A stretch of DNA of 64,000 bases from Annona cherimola (taxonomy: Eukaryota; Streptophyta; Magnoliopsida; Magnoliales; Annonaceae): positions 54,985,174 through 55,049,173 of the forward strand of contig CM059975.1 of assembly GCA_030490835.1 (NCBI GenBank), given 5' to 3'. Of the stretch, positions 13,050 to 25,499 are shown piece by piece. A model generated the notes under the pieces. That model was given only the letters and a program-made list of their open reading frames with translations, ran no database searches and was not told the DNA's origin. A program made the translations under genes and the position numbers. The stretch's first letter is position 1. Every line of letters begins with the position of its first letter.

Positions 13050-16000
13050 TGTGGCGCCCCAGCCCGAGCGTCACAACATTAGCCTTACTCCGGGACTGTT
13101 ATTGATTGGTAAACGTGATAAGGATTGTTGCCCTGTCACACGGTGGGTTTTATTGGATATTTATCCACTTAATCCAGACTCCTTAGGAATTATATCATTT
13201 CATACATTCGAATTTCCATCAAATGCCTTTCTAGGTCATTAAACCTTTTGAGAAATACACATGTGATATCACAAAATCCACACTTAATCATAACATGATA
13301 ATTCATACCTTAACATTTGACCATAAAATTTTTTCACCATCTATAGTCATAAATCATAACATGATTCTTATACAACATTAAGACAATTATTTAATGTCAT
13401 CATACAACCATTCCACCATAAGTTCATACACAGGTAATTCATAAAAATTCATATATCCTTGAAGCTCCGCCTGTGCTCCTTGCTTGGTGCTTCCTTTCAC
13501 CTGTCTTTAGGGTTTGGAAAACAAAATCGTGAGTCGAAACTCAATAAGCAAGCTATAAGGTTTTCAGGCAATTCATTTTCATTTAAAATAACTTAGAAAG
13601 CAATATTATACCCGCTCTAGGGTATATCATGAAATCATACTTCTTATACCCGTCTAGGGTATATTATAAACAATGCAATGTATTATTTAAAATATGACAT
13701 CGTAGGATAGTAGCTAGCTAGGCAACCATCCATCTTTTTTGTCTCTCCCAATTTAGGGAGGCGCCGCCGGCCCGAGGCCTATCTTAGCGACTTGGCCGCA
13801 CCAAAGGGGGACAATCGGTCCGCTTACACCTTTGAGGTGGACCTCATGCTTTGTGCACATGAACCTTTCACAAACATGATCCTTGACATGTTAGCATGAT
13901 TTTTCATTCATAAATCCATGTTTCATCACTTGTCATAAATAATTGAGAAATATTGAATAATTTTTTTATCACATTGGTAATATCATTTCAATATATATTG
14001 ATATAAAGGAATGACCATCCTTAAATATCTTAGAAAGAATTTAAAACATTCATTTGCTAAATCATCTAAATAGTTAGAATATCATTGATAAACATTTGGT
14101 CATATTTTGATAAAACAAAAGCATTTAGAAAATTGCTTGCTTATCTTTATGCCTTAGCTTTCCGTATCACTTTTCTTTTTGCCTTTGTCTATACATAAAA
14201 ATGACATTGCATTCATAACAAATTCATTTGCTTGTATTCATTTAGTTTTCCAATCCCATAATCCATTTCACACATAACCAACTTGAATTTCAAGTCAGTA
14301 CACATACATAACATTCACTTGTGCATCATACCATCCATTCCATATTTCATTTTAAATCCATATTTAGGGTAAACACATAATAATCACTCATTAATCAACA
14401 TGTGGGGATTTATATCTCTCATTTATCATTTTTCATCCATTTTCATTTTTCCTACGCCGATGCTCATTTTAAGCATATAATTGATGTCTTAAGCTTCATA
14501 AATTAATCTCAAAATTTGAGATAATAAAAAATCATACATACGGAAACATAATCATACATTTCATCACATATTCATGCATTTTTGCATTTTAGCAATTCAT
14601 ATAAGTCATGTATCATCCATTCACACATTCCTCCAATATACATTCAACTTACAACACATATATTATGTGTTTCTTAAAATTTCTTAACATAAAAAATTAC
14701 ATCCAATTTCAACATAATTAAACCCCTTAATTAACATATAATTTAGGGTCTAATTTTGGATTTTTTATCCATTTATCATTGGGTTCCAAAACAGCAACGT
14801 TAGGACCCGTTTTCCATCCTTTCAACACCTCTTTCAATACTTAAATGTTAATAGATTTTTAAACCATAATTTTTAGTAATTAATCATGATTTTATTAACC
14901 AAAATTTAGGGTATTATCACATATTTAAAATCCATAATTTATTTGCTTCCAAAATAGCAACATCTTAAGCATATAGGGTACCCATTTTTCCCCATTTTGA
15001 CGTTTCCATACATATGTCCTAAAACTCGGATTTATGGAAAATATTTCCAAGCCCTTTTGGAAATTTAAAGTACCCTAATCCTTGGGTATTTTACCCTCTA
15101 AAATATTCATGAATTAATCATTTACAAACAGCAACGTAATACACATGTAAGGTACCCGTTTTGGCCCCCGTTTGAACATTCCCATATATGTACCTTAAAA
15201 ATCAGATTTAGGGCTATCTCCTCCACCCACATAGGACATCCAAAGGGTCCTTAATTTAGGATACTTTACCCTACAATTCATCCATAATCCATTTAAGCTC
15301 CTCTTTGCATCATATTTAACATAAAAATGGAAAAATCGGGTAATACATGAAACCCTAAGTTCCATTTTTGCTAAAATCATTAACATATAACCAAATCAAC
15401 ATATGTAATCCATAAGAACATGAATCATTTCTTAATCATCATGTTTAAATCAAACATCAACTTAGCTTTGGGTTTTAAGAAATTTCAAGATAGGTTTCAT
15501 CTCAAAAATCAACCCTAACATCCCATTTAGCCCTCTTGAACTCTTGATTTCATTTATATCATTCAATACCCTCATCGAGGCATTATAACTCATTCTTTAA
15601 GATTTCATTATGAATCATATTCATGACTCATAATTCGAGAGAAGAAAACTTGGTTTAAATGATTCAAAACTTAAGATCCACTTACTTGAATTGATTCAAA
15701 CTTGAATTCAACATCCTTAGCGTGAATCCTCTTCTCTTTCTTCCCTTTTTTTTCCTTATATTTTTCTTCTCTTTTTTCCTTCTTTCTTACTGGGTTTGGA
15801 CGTCCAAGGCCGCTCCTTCACTTGGGATTTTTTTGAGAATTTTCTCTCCCTTTGCAAATGGACATTCCCATGAGATATCTCCTTGCTTTTATATTTTTTT
15901 ACCATCTGTTGGGACCCACTTTGCCACATGTCTTGAGGGTAATTTATTTCTAACTTATCCCTTGTTGATATGGCTATTTCCTACCCAAGTAAAATACCCA

Positions 16001-17038
16001 TTTATCATTTATCAAAAATCATCAAAATCCACACATTTAAGTGTAACCTTGCTGTACACTGGGTGACGTCCCATGTAGCAGCTCCCTTTTGACATTTGGT
16101 GCCCATTTTTCCACTTGTTTTAATGCCCCATTACTTACCCTAGGTTTTTAGCTACTTAGATACACATTTAGCCATTTTTAAAAATTCAAAAATAATGCAT
16201 TTATCCCCTTGGGCGTCCCCTTGCATTGCCACCTTAGCTATGCCTCATTTGGCTACAACTTAGGCATTTAAATCCAAGAATTTAAGCCCTTGATTTTCTA
16301 TGAATTTTAGCCTTAAACAATTCCAAAAATCTAGCTCAAATCACCTCCATTTGACACCTCTCATGGGCATTAAACCAAGTCATTAAATCAATTGCTTTTT
16401 AATAAATGCTATGGTGCTTTTGGGTGCACAAAGTCAATGCTACTCACCTTTTTCTGATTAAGAATATTCCCATGGTAATTAGCTTAATTCAATCATTCCA
16501 TAGCATTGATTTCATAATTTTATTGAATCGTTTGAAGTTTCGTCTCAATACGGCTTTTCTACATCAAGTTATGATCATTTGAAATTAACCTTAGGGTGTG
16601 AGATTAAAATAAATAATTATCATCTTAATACCATCACATTTTCCTTAATCCAATCCACCCATAAGGTTTATCCCAAAGTCGTGAGCTTATCTTTCAAATT
16701 TCATCTCAATCCGCCTTTTAGGCGTCAAGTTACGAATTTTCTACATTTTCCAACATAATGCCATGATTTTCATTCTAATTTTTATTAATTAAACCATGAA
16801 AATTAAAATAAATATTCATATCACATTAGCATTTTCTAATCCTCATTAAGCCCCTTTAGTCATCTTGACTCACATAGGGCTATGGCGATTAATCTTAATC
16901 ACCATTTTTAATCATAACCCTAATTGCGAAAATTCATCAATTCATGAAAATCATCCATAAATCAATCAATTCATACATAAATCATATTTACAATTTTAAA
17001 TGCACTTATATGAGTCCTACTTGGGTATGAGTATTACA
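13050..17038 (-). mobile_element. Solo gypsy LTR I
   Basis: Minus-strand LTR of 3989 bp, starting TGTAATACTCATACCC at 17038 and ending GGGGCGCCACA at 13050, with target duplication ATTAT at 13045-13049 and 17039-17043. It has TATAAAAG at 15893-15886, a donor-like CAA|GTAAGTGG at 15685 and a micro-exon-like block at 14188-14145 whose downstream donor has decayed from GT to AT. The stem-loop TGAGT-TTCG-ACTCA is at 13530-13543. Twin palindromes TATACCC/GGGTATA lie at 13607-13626 and 13645-13663. No internal region or gene is present. Confidence 0.92.
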
Positions 17039-17527
17039 ATTATGATGCATGAATTAACCCAACTAATACATGGATGAATTAAAGTGTAGGATACCCTAAA
17101 GTTAGGGTAGATGGGATGTCCAACATAGTGTGGAAGAAATTTGCAAAAATCTGATTTTTAAGGACTCATGTTGGGAACGTCCAAAGGGTGGTCAAACCAT
17201 GCATGGAAAGTTGCTATTTTGGGGTAACTAAATTATGGACTTTAAATAAGTAAAAATACCCTAAATATGGGACAAGGAAAGCATGATTAAAGGCTGGAAT
17301 TTAAGAGTTAAAAATCCGTTATGAATCATGTGCCAAATTAGACGTTGAAAGTGGGAAAAAATGGTGCCAAAGTTGCTGTTTTGGAACCCTATGATTAAGA
17401 AATTAAAATTCCATGAATATACCCTAAATTATGTACTAATTAAGTGGTTTAATTGTGCCAAAATAAAGGACAAGTTTCTGTTTTGAAAAAGGTTAAGAAA
17501 CACATAACATATGTGTGGTAAGAAGGG
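17039..17527 (+). mobile_element. Fragment 3 of old gypsy LTR J
   Basis: Plus-strand LTR sequence matching the middle of the C LTR, with two of the recurring cores related to GTTGCTGTTTTGGAA (near 17210 and 17370). It ends with AAGGG (17523-17527), the target duplication of Copia A. J resumes at 24718. Confidence 0.7.
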
Positions 17528-17656
17528 TGTTGGTCCCGAGTTAATGGCTATTACCCAAGAGGGGAGGGGTGAATTGGGTGTTTAAAATTTTTCAACTTAA
17601 ACAGAAACTTTACCCCTCCCCTCTTAGGTAATAGCCATTAACTCGGGACCAATAAG
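17528..17656. repeat. Palindromic 5' terminus of Copia A
   Basis: Arms 17530-17570 and 17612-17652 (41 bp, one mismatch) pair around a 41-bp loop. The left arm plus loop (17528 to about 17615) is the reverse complement of the last ~85 bp of the 3' LTR (about 24633-24717). The right arm is a direct copy of the last ~43 bp of that LTR, directly followed by the primer binding site. The switch point shares ACCCC between the two source positions. Both arms share a T (ATTAA) where the 3' LTR has G (ATGAA). Confidence 0.9.
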
Positions 17657-17657
17657 T

Positions 17658-17669
17658 GGTATCAGAGCA
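17658..17669 (+). other. Primer binding site of Copia A
   Basis: TGGTATCAGAGC, complementary to the 3' end of plant initiator tRNA-Met, lies four bases after the CCAATA end of the residual LTR arm (expected CCAACA). Confidence 0.9.
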
Positions 17670-17702
17670 GGTCTTTGAGTTATACCAAAGAGATCTTTTG
17701 AT

Positions 17703-19558
17703 ATGGCATCCCAATCGACTTCCGTTCTCGCATTTGCCGAAGGCCAATCTTTTACTAGGCCACCATTGTTTGATGGGAACAATTTCGGCTATTGGAAATT
17801 ACGTATGAAACAACTCATCATGGCTACAGATATGGACTCTTGGATCGCAATCCAAGATGGTGTAACCTTGCCTATTGATGAAAGAGCTTCCAAATGGACC
17901 GATGAAGAAGTAAAAATTGTTAAGAGCAACGCTAAAGCTATGAACTCACTATTTTGTGCTCTTACCGCTTCCGAATATGATAGAGTATCCTCTTGTCTAA
18001 CTGCAAAAGAATATGTGATACTTTAACATCTATCTATGAAGGAACTTCTCAAGTCCAAGGGACAAGGAGAAATATTTTGATTGGAGAGTTGGAAAGCTTT
18101 AGAATGCTAGATACAGAAAATATTTCTGAAATATTTGCTAGATTCTCAAAAATTACTAATACTTTAAAAGGTCTTGGAAAGGCAATTTTTGAATCTGAAC
18201 AGGTCATGAAAATTCTAAGGGCGCTACCCAAATCGTGGACTCCAAAAATTACTGCAATAGAAGAAGCAAAGGACTTGAATACATTGAAGCTAGAAGACCT
18301 TATTAGCTCACTAATGTCACATGAGCTAATCAAGAAAAGAAATGAAGATCACCACAAAGGAAAGAGAGCAATTGCACTAAAAGTCATCCATAACTCGGAT
18401 GAATCCACCTCATCATCTCACAATGACGATGAAGACATTTCTCTACTTACTCGCAAATTTCGAAAGTTTATGAGAAAAGAAAAGAACTTCAAAGATTTTA
18501 AAGAAAGATTTCGAAAAGAGAAGAAGAAGGAGGCTACAAAGTGCTATAGATGCAGCGGTATGGGACATATGCAAGCTCAATGTCCTACACCGGAAGAAAG
18601 ATCAAAGGATCAATAAGAAAAGGAAGGAAAGATATGAAAGCAGAAAATTCCAAAGGCCGAAGGGAAGAGAAACTTCATCAACAAGCAGCTCCTCAACCGA
18701 CGATTTTGAAGCGGCAAATTGTGCAAGAATATGCTGCATGGCGTGGATTGAGTAAGAAGAAAATTTGTTATGTTTAAACACAACAGAAGTTTTGGAAGAG
18801 TAAACCACCTCAACAAAGTGCACAAGTAATGAAGAGGTAACTTCCAAATTTTGCTATTCTCAATCTACTCACTCTTCTATACAAGAATGTCTCAAATGTG
18901 CTGAATTAGAAGAATTACAATATGCATATGATTCATTATATGAGAAAATTAAAAAACTAGGAAACAAGTTATCTTTAAAGAGACAACAATGAAATTCCAT
19001 CATTATTGTAAATGGAAAACTAGCTGAAAGTACATCAAAACTGAAAGAAGAAAATGAACTACTATTGAAGAAAGTGGAAAAATTGAAAAAGGAGAATGAA
19101 TTCTTAAATGAATCATTAGCTAAATTCTCTAATCCAGGAGAAAATGTGAAAATGTTTCTTAACATGACCTCTCAAAATAATAAAAGAGGTCTTGGATACT
19201 CCACATTTGAGCAAAGAGAAAGCCGCAAATCAAATGTGCCAATACTTGGGAAAAATCAAACCAAAACTGCACCTATTTACATACCTAAAGGGAAACGAGC
19301 TGTTTGGACCAAAAGGCCAACTTTTGAACCACTACATACTTGGAGGCCTACTCCTAGATTACCAATGACTTGTAATTTTTGCAACAAGATGGGTCACAAA
19401 ATTCATAGATGCAACTTTAAGAAACTATATGACCATGATGCAAAATTAGTTTGGGTTCTAAGAAACACAAGATTTGGGCTTTCAAAGATAGAACAACAAA
19501 GATTAAATCAATTTACTAACCCAAATGGACCCATAAAATTGGTACCAAAGAGATAAGA
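17703..19558 (+). pseudogene. gag: Copia A gag, broken
   Basis: Capsid/nucleocapsid protein remnant of a Copia element. It starts MASQSTS and carries the N-terminal gag region ([13 protein letters not shown] motif), then one zinc knuckle of CX2CX4HX4C type near 18540-18580 and a second ([14 protein letters not shown]) near 19371-19412. The frame is lost by a shift near 18005. A stop at 18614-18616 follows the first knuckle, and the linker 18620-19060 is not open in one frame. Copia B's 600-residue gag gives the intact comparison. The last codons and stop (19554-19556) keep the same AGA-TAA-G context as B. Not functional. Confidence 0.88.
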
Positions 19559-22500
19559 TTTATTTGTTCATTTTTCAGATATGTTTCAAGGCAAAGGCAA
19601 GCGTTTGGTTCATGGATAGTGGTTGCTCAAGGCATATGACCGGTGAAAGAAGTCTATTTCATAAACTCAAGCCTTGCAACGATGGAACTGTTGCTTTTGG
19701 AAATAATGAGAAAGGTAAAATCAAAGGTAAAGGAAACATTTATAGTATTTCAAATGCATGTATGGAAGATGTATTATTTGTTGAAGGACTCAAGCACAAT
19801 TTAATGAGTATTAGCCAATTATGTGACAAAGGATACAAGGTTGTGTTTGAATCATCTATATGTAATGTATTTGATGGAGAACATATCATGTTTAGCGGAA
19901 AAAGACATGGAAATGTATATTTGGTTTCACTTGATGAACTAGATGGTCAATGTCGAATGGCCATTGACAATGATCCATGAGTTTGGCATAAGAGGCTTGG
20001 GCACATAAACATGACAAACATAAAGACCCTATGGAAGAAGAGTTTAGTAGAAGATTGCCTAAATTGAAATATGACAAAGATAAAATTTGTAAGGCATGTC
20101 AATTGTCAAAACAACCTAAAATGCCTTTCTCTACCAAAAAGGAGATTTTCACCACTAGGCCACTTGAATTGCTACACATGGATCTATATGGGACATCCGA
20201 CATTTTAACCATTGGTAGAAAGAAATATGTGTTTGTAATAGTTGATGATTTTTCAAGATTCACATGGGTAATTCTCTTAGCTAGCAAAGATGAAGCCTTC
20301 TCTATGTTTGCAACTTTTGTAAATTTGGTGCAAAAAGAAAAATAAAGTACTATTATGACCATTAGAAGTGATCATGGTGGAAAGTTTAAAAATAAACGAT
20401 TCATAGAATTATGTAATGAAAAAGGAATCCACCACACATTTTCTGCACCAAGAACTCCACAACAAAATGGAGTAGTTGAAAGGAAAAATAGAACCATACA
20501 AGAGATGGCTAGAATAATGCTAAATGAGAGTAAAGTATCCAAGAAATTTTGGGGTGAAGCTGTAAGTACAGCTTGTCATGTGTTGAACCGAGTTACCATT
20601 AGAGAAATCTTGAAAAAGACCCCATATGAGCTATGGAAAGGTAAGAAACCAAATATTTCATATTTTCACGCTTTTGGATGCACATACTATGTGTTGAACA
20701 ATGGAAAAATCAACTTGGGAAAACTGGATGCTAAGAGCGATGAGGCAATATTCCTTGGTTACTCATCAAATAGCAAAGCATATAGAGTCTTCAACAAAAG
20801 AAACCAAGTTGTAGAAGAGTCAATACATGTTGTTTTTGATGAAATTAACCTATGTTTCAAAAGAAAAGATGATTTAAGTGATGCAGATGAGATAACAAGT
20901 AGCCTTGAAAAACTACATATGGAGAAGCAAGAAGAATCCATGGAGGAAAGGGTAAGCGAAGGTAATAACTCCTACAAACCTCCAACTGATTTAAAGTTCA
21001 AAAATGCCCATCCAATTGAACAAGTTATAGGAAATGTCTATGAAGGTGTAAAGACTAGAAGGTCAAAACAAAATATTTGTGGACAATACGCCTTTGTATC
21101 CAAAATTGAACTATCCACTATAGACCAAGCCCTTGATGATGAAAACTGGATCATAGCAATGCAAGAAGAATTAAATCAATTTGAAAGAAACCAAGTTTGC
21201 CATCTTGTTCCAAGACCGATTGCATTGTCATTGGCACAAAATGGGTCTTTAGGAACAAATTAGATTAAAGTGGACTTGTGATGAGAAACAAAGCTAGACT
21301 TGTGGCAAAGAGATACTCACAAGAAGAGGGAATAGACTTTGAGGAATCCTATGCTCCGGTTGCTAGATTAGATGTCATTCGTATCTTACTAGCTTTTGCA
21401 TCTCACATGAACTTTAAATTGTTTCAAATGGATGTTAAAAGTGCATTTCTGAATGGTTATATAAATTAAGAGGTGTATGTTGAACAACCACCTGGATTTG
21501 AGGAAAAAGATCAATCTAAATTTTTATACAAATTAACCAAAGCATTGTATGGATTAAAACAAGCCCCAAGAGCTTGGTATGAGAGACTAAGCAAATTTTT
21601 GATTGATCATGATTTCCGAAAGGAAAAGGTAGACACCACTTTGTTTATCAAGTACAAAGAAAAAGATATCTTGATTATTCAAATATATGTTGATGACATT
21701 ATTTTTGGTGCTACTAATGAGATTCTTTGTCAAGAATTTTCTGAGCTTATGCAGAAAGAATTTGAGATGAGTATGATGGGGGAGCTGAATTTCTTCCTTG
21801 GACTACAAATTAAACAATCAAGTGAAGGTCTTCATAAACCAGTCCAAGTACATCAAGAAAATGTTAAAGAAGTTGGACATGGAAAACAGCAAAGGGGCAA
21901 ACACGCCTATGAGCTCAACTATTAAAATTAACAAAGACGAGAAAGGCAAACCAATCGATTTAAAATTATATAGAAGCATGATAGGTTCTTTATTATATTT
22001 AACTACTTCTAGGCCTGATATATTGTTTAGTGTGTGTATGTGCTCTAGATTTCAATCATGTCCAAAAGAATCACACTTGGTAGCTGTAAAAAGAATTTTT
22101 AGATACTTAGTAGATACTACCAACATAGGACTTTGGTATCCAAAGGGTTCTAATTTTGATCTAATAGGCTACTCGGATGCGGATTTTGCTAGCTACAAGG
22201 TAGATACAAAAAGCACTAGTGGAACATGTCAGTTTCTTGAGAACATGCTGGTTTCATGGTTTTCAAGAAAACAAACTAGTGTTGCTCTATCTACGGCGAA
22301 AGCCGAATATGTTTCCGCCGGGAGCTGTTGTGCTCAATTGCTTTGGATGAAACAATAACTTAGGGATTATGGCATGAACTTTAAAGATATACTTATTAGA
22401 TGTGATAACACAAGTGCAATATGTTTAACTAAAAATCCAGTATTGCATTCTAGGACCAAGCATATAGACCTTAGACATCACTTTATTAGAGAACATGTAG

Positions 22501-22628
22501 AAAATCACGATATATGTTTGAAATATGTAAGTACAGAAGATCAAATTGCAGATATTTTTACCAAACCTCTAGCAAAAGAACCATTTTATAAAATTAGAAA
22601 TGATATGGGAATGCTTGAATTAACTTAG
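19559..22628 (+). pseudogene. pol: Copia A pol (PR-IN-RT-RNase H), broken
   Basis: Remnant of the Copia polyprotein in the order protease ([10 protein letters not shown] near 19615), integrase zinc region and D,D,E core, reverse transcriptase (YVDDIIFG near 21688-21711) and RNase H, ending MGMLELT. Visible lesions against Copia B: a Trp codon changed to TGA at 19978-19980, a frameshift near 20055, a stop at 20343-20345, a frameshift near 21225, stops at 21467-21469 and 22356-22358, and a frameshift near 21830. The protease frame is +1 relative to gag, as in B. No functional protein is expected. Confidence 0.9.
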
Positions 22629-22992
22629 AAAAGCACAAGCTGAGGGGGAGCATAGGTTCAGGGGGAGCAGCCCCGCCATTCTTAAAGGATTAAACCCGCT
22701 TCATCTCTATTTTTGATCAATTGACAAAAAGGGGGAGAAGAGATCGGGATTTGAGTCTCCGTCTTAAATATATGTATGAATGAAGAGATCAGGATTTGTG
22801 ATGCAATAAAATTTTGTGATGTATTGATAGTAAAATATGTAAAATATGTCTGTTAATATTATGCTTTTAACTTGTGATTTATTGGAAGTAAAATATGCAT
22901 GTTAAACTTCAAAATGCACAAATAGTATGTTTTAAAGACATTGAAAGGTATATACTCAAATCAGTTTTGTCAATCATCAAAAAGGGGGAGAT
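22629..22992 (+). other. Copia A 3' non-coding region with two PPT-like tracts
   Basis: Between the pol stop and the 3' LTR there is no ORF. An internal purine tract AAAAAGGGGGAGAAG (22726-22740) matches one that lies just past ORF3 in Copia B. The polypurine tract next to the LTR is AAAAAGGGGGAGAT (22979-22992). The 2-kb segment holding ORF3 in B is absent here. Further GGGGGAGC motifs occur near 22645-22665. Confidence 0.75.
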
Positions 22993-24717
22993 TGTTGGAA
23001 AACATGTGGAAAATAAGCCAAGCCTATGTTTTGATGATTAACAAATCAATTTGAGTAAGTTTTGGTTACTAACATGTTTGTGAAAATGATTAAAGGATAT
23101 CAAATGAAGAATATGAAGCTTGGCAAGTCAAGTCGTTTTCCAAGTCTACTCAGGCATCAACTTAGGCTAAGTTGATCCCCAAGTCGACTCCAGCAGTGAC
23201 TTGAAAATGACATTTTCTTCTAGAGTTGAAATCAAGAATGAGAGGTGCTGAAGTCGCATCCCAAGTCGACTCCGCTTGCGACTTGAGGTGAAGTCGCAGA
23301 CCAAGTCGACTCTAGTAGCGACTTGGAGGCGTCATTTTTCGTTCAGAGTTGAAATCGAGAACGAGAGCTGCCGAAGTCGCATCCCAAGTCGACTCCGCAT
23401 GCGACTTGGGTGAAGTCGCAGACCAAGTCGACTCCAACATCGACTTCAATCGAACAGGGCAGAAATTTCAAAAGTCAAGTCGAGGAATAAGTCGACTTCA
23501 AGATAAACTTGAGTCAAGTTGAAAACCAAGTCAACTTAGATATTCGACTTGGAACATATGAAGACTAATCCAAGTCCAAAGAAAGCAAGATGCATGAATT
23601 CAACTATTCTAATCAACATATGTTGGACTTGTTCATGCATACAAAGATTCAAGACTCAAGGATTCAAAGTTTGCAAGTCATGGAGCTAAAGGACATCAAG
23701 CTAGAATGATCATACAGTGTTCCTAGAAATATAAATCAAGGGAAGAACAACCAAATATGAAGAAATTCAAGCAAGCAAGGCATTCCAAGGATTTCAAGTT
23801 CATTAAGCAAGCTGACAAAGTGAAGTCGCACCCGAAGTCGACTTCACCTGCGACTTGGGTCAAGTCGAGGACCAAGTCGACCCAAACTAGAACTTGAAGA
23901 TGCAGCGAACAGGCGAAGTCGCACCCGAAGTCGACTCCATTTGCGACTTGGGTGAAGTCGCACCCGAAGTCGACTCCAACTACGACTTGGGTCGCAATGG
24001 TCAGAAATTTTTCCAACGTTGCCGCATTAAATGCGCGCCACCTACTTCCAAACGTTCGGATTCCCTCATAAATTATATAAGACATTGAATATGAACGAGG
24101 AGGGTAGCTGAGAAATCATTGAATGTGCATAACTTTCATCTTCAAGAGCATTAAGTGATCAAGCCATCATATAGAAGAAGAATTTCGCTTCCAAACTGCC
24201 AAGAGCTGCTTGCTGAATCATTAAGCCTACGTTACAAGTTCTTCTCTGTGCCAAATCTGCCTCTACACAACAGTAACATGTAGAAATTTTCTTTTGTTAT
24301 TTTCTTGTTGTATTAAACTTGATTTAGTTTGGGTAACTAAGATCAAGTGTAAGCAAAGTAGTATGTGATTGGAGTGGAACTCGTCACCTACTTGTGTTGT
24401 GTATTGTTGATGCCCCCTAGAGCTGGAATATAGAAGAGAGTAGTGGCTCTAGTTGTATTTGTGAAATACAATAGTGGAACCCAAGTCACAAGAGGTGTGA
24501 GCTTGGAAGAGTGGAGTAGGGAGGTTGCCCGAACCACTATAAAAATCTTGCTTGTTGATTTTTATTTCTGCTCTCTACACTATATTGCTTTCCATTTTGT
24601 TTCTTCATAAAGGGGACTAGATTAATCTGGGGTAAAGTTTCTGTTTAAGTTAAAAAAATTTAAACACCCAATTCACCCCTCCCCTCTTGGGTAATAGCCA
24701 TGAACTCGGGACCAACA
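22993..24717 (+). repeat. 3' LTR of Copia A
   Basis: This 1725-bp LTR starts TGTTGGAAAAC directly after the polypurine tract and ends GGGACCAACA, followed by the target duplication AAGGG. A TATA box (TATATAA, 24074-24080) separates a long U3 from R/U5. The U3 holds seven copies of a 34-bp dyad module (23251-23988). It is alignable to Copia B's LTR mainly at the ends and at the modules. Confidence 0.9.
23251..23988 (+). promoter_or_regulatory. 34-bp dyad modules in Copia A U3
   Basis: Seven units of exactly 34 bp follow AAGTCGC-N5-AAGTCGACTY-N5-GCGACTT: 23251-23284, 23291-23324, 23374-23407, 23413-23446, 23823-23856, 23916-23949 and 23955-23988. Six of the seven form pairs separated by 5-6 bp. 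The last unit ends 85 bp before the TATA box. A regulatory (enhancer-like) role is inferred from position and symmetry. Confidence 0.75.
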
Positions 24718-25499
24718 AAGGGTACACATAAAAGGGTATGTATAGATAAATGAGAAATGACTTATGTGATTAGCTAAAATGCAAAAATGAATGAAAATGT
24801 TATGAAATGTGTAATAAAGGTGCTGATTTGATAATAAATTGTAATCTCGAATTTTGAGATTAATATATGAGGCCTAATCTATTAGATATATGCCTAAAAT
24901 AAGCATCGATATGCGAAATGTGAAAAATATATGAAAAATAATGAATGGGAGTAATGAAATTCCATATGATGAGTTGATGAAGGGTTATGATGTATTTGAA
25001 TATTTACCCTACATAAGGGTATTAAAAAAAATGAAATGGAATGAATGGATGGTATGATGCGCAAGTATGTTGTTATATGTGTAAATACCCGACTTGGAAT
25101 TCAAGTGGGTCATGTATATTAATGAGTGATATGTGGGTTGGAAAACTAAGTTGTATGCAAGCATATGAGGATTATATGAATGCAATGTCATTCTTATGTA
25201 TATAGGCAAAGGCAAAGGGAAAGTCAATACAGAAAGCTAACGTGAATCAGGTAAGCAAGCAATTTTTAAAAAGATTTGCTTCCTCTAACTATGATAAAAT
25301 GATTGAAAATACTTTGTATTGATTTAATAAATGAATGTTTAAATTATTTCTAAGAATGTTTAAGGATGGTCATTCCTTTATCTCAACATGTGTTGAAATG
25401 TTATTTTAATTGTGATAAATGGTTCGCACAATGTTTTATCAAATGCTGATGAGAAATTATGATTCAAGGATTTATATATGAAAATCATGCTAGCATGTC
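24718..25499 (+). mobile_element. Fragment 4 of old gypsy LTR J
   Basis: Continuation of J after Copia A, collinear with the C LTR at about 27900-28670. It contains the micro-exon-like block 25206-25250, with TATAG before it and GTAAGC after it. J stops at 25499, where the TGTGAAACCCC start of element C begins. The flank bases 25495-25499 (ATGTC) would be C's target duplication, but its partner is not visible because C's right end is missing. Confidence 0.7.

Larger units (their letters stand above)
17528..24717 (+). mobile_element. Copia element A (SIRE-like), decayed
   Basis: Plus-strand Ty1/Copia element of 7190 bp flanked by AAGGG (17523-17527 and 24718-24722). It contains a tRNA-Met primer binding site, broken gag and pol, a polypurine tract and one full 3' LTR (22993-24717). 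The 5' LTR is missing: the left end is a palindrome made from the LTR terminus (17528-17656). The protein remnants closely match Copia B, but A lacks B's third ORF. It inserted in gypsy LTR J. Confidence 0.9.

Noticed and set aside
15722..16066. 114-codon hydrophobic frame in LTR I
   Set aside because: Translation of the T-rich complement of a purine-rich LTR leader; no homologous frame in sister LTRs.
17528..17656. Independent fold-back transposon or MITE
   Set aside because: Both arms are the LTR terminus of Copia A, the primer binding site follows directly, and the target duplication brackets the whole of A.
23251..23284. loxP/FRT-like recombinase site because of the 34-bp dyad format
   Set aside because: No recombinase gene is present, the arms and central spacer do not match those sites, and many units per LTR do not fit a crossover site; the length match is taken as coincidence.
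23251..23988. CRISPR-like array
   Set aside because: The units have no constant-length spacers, are internally symmetric, and sit inside a eukaryotic retrotransposon LTR.
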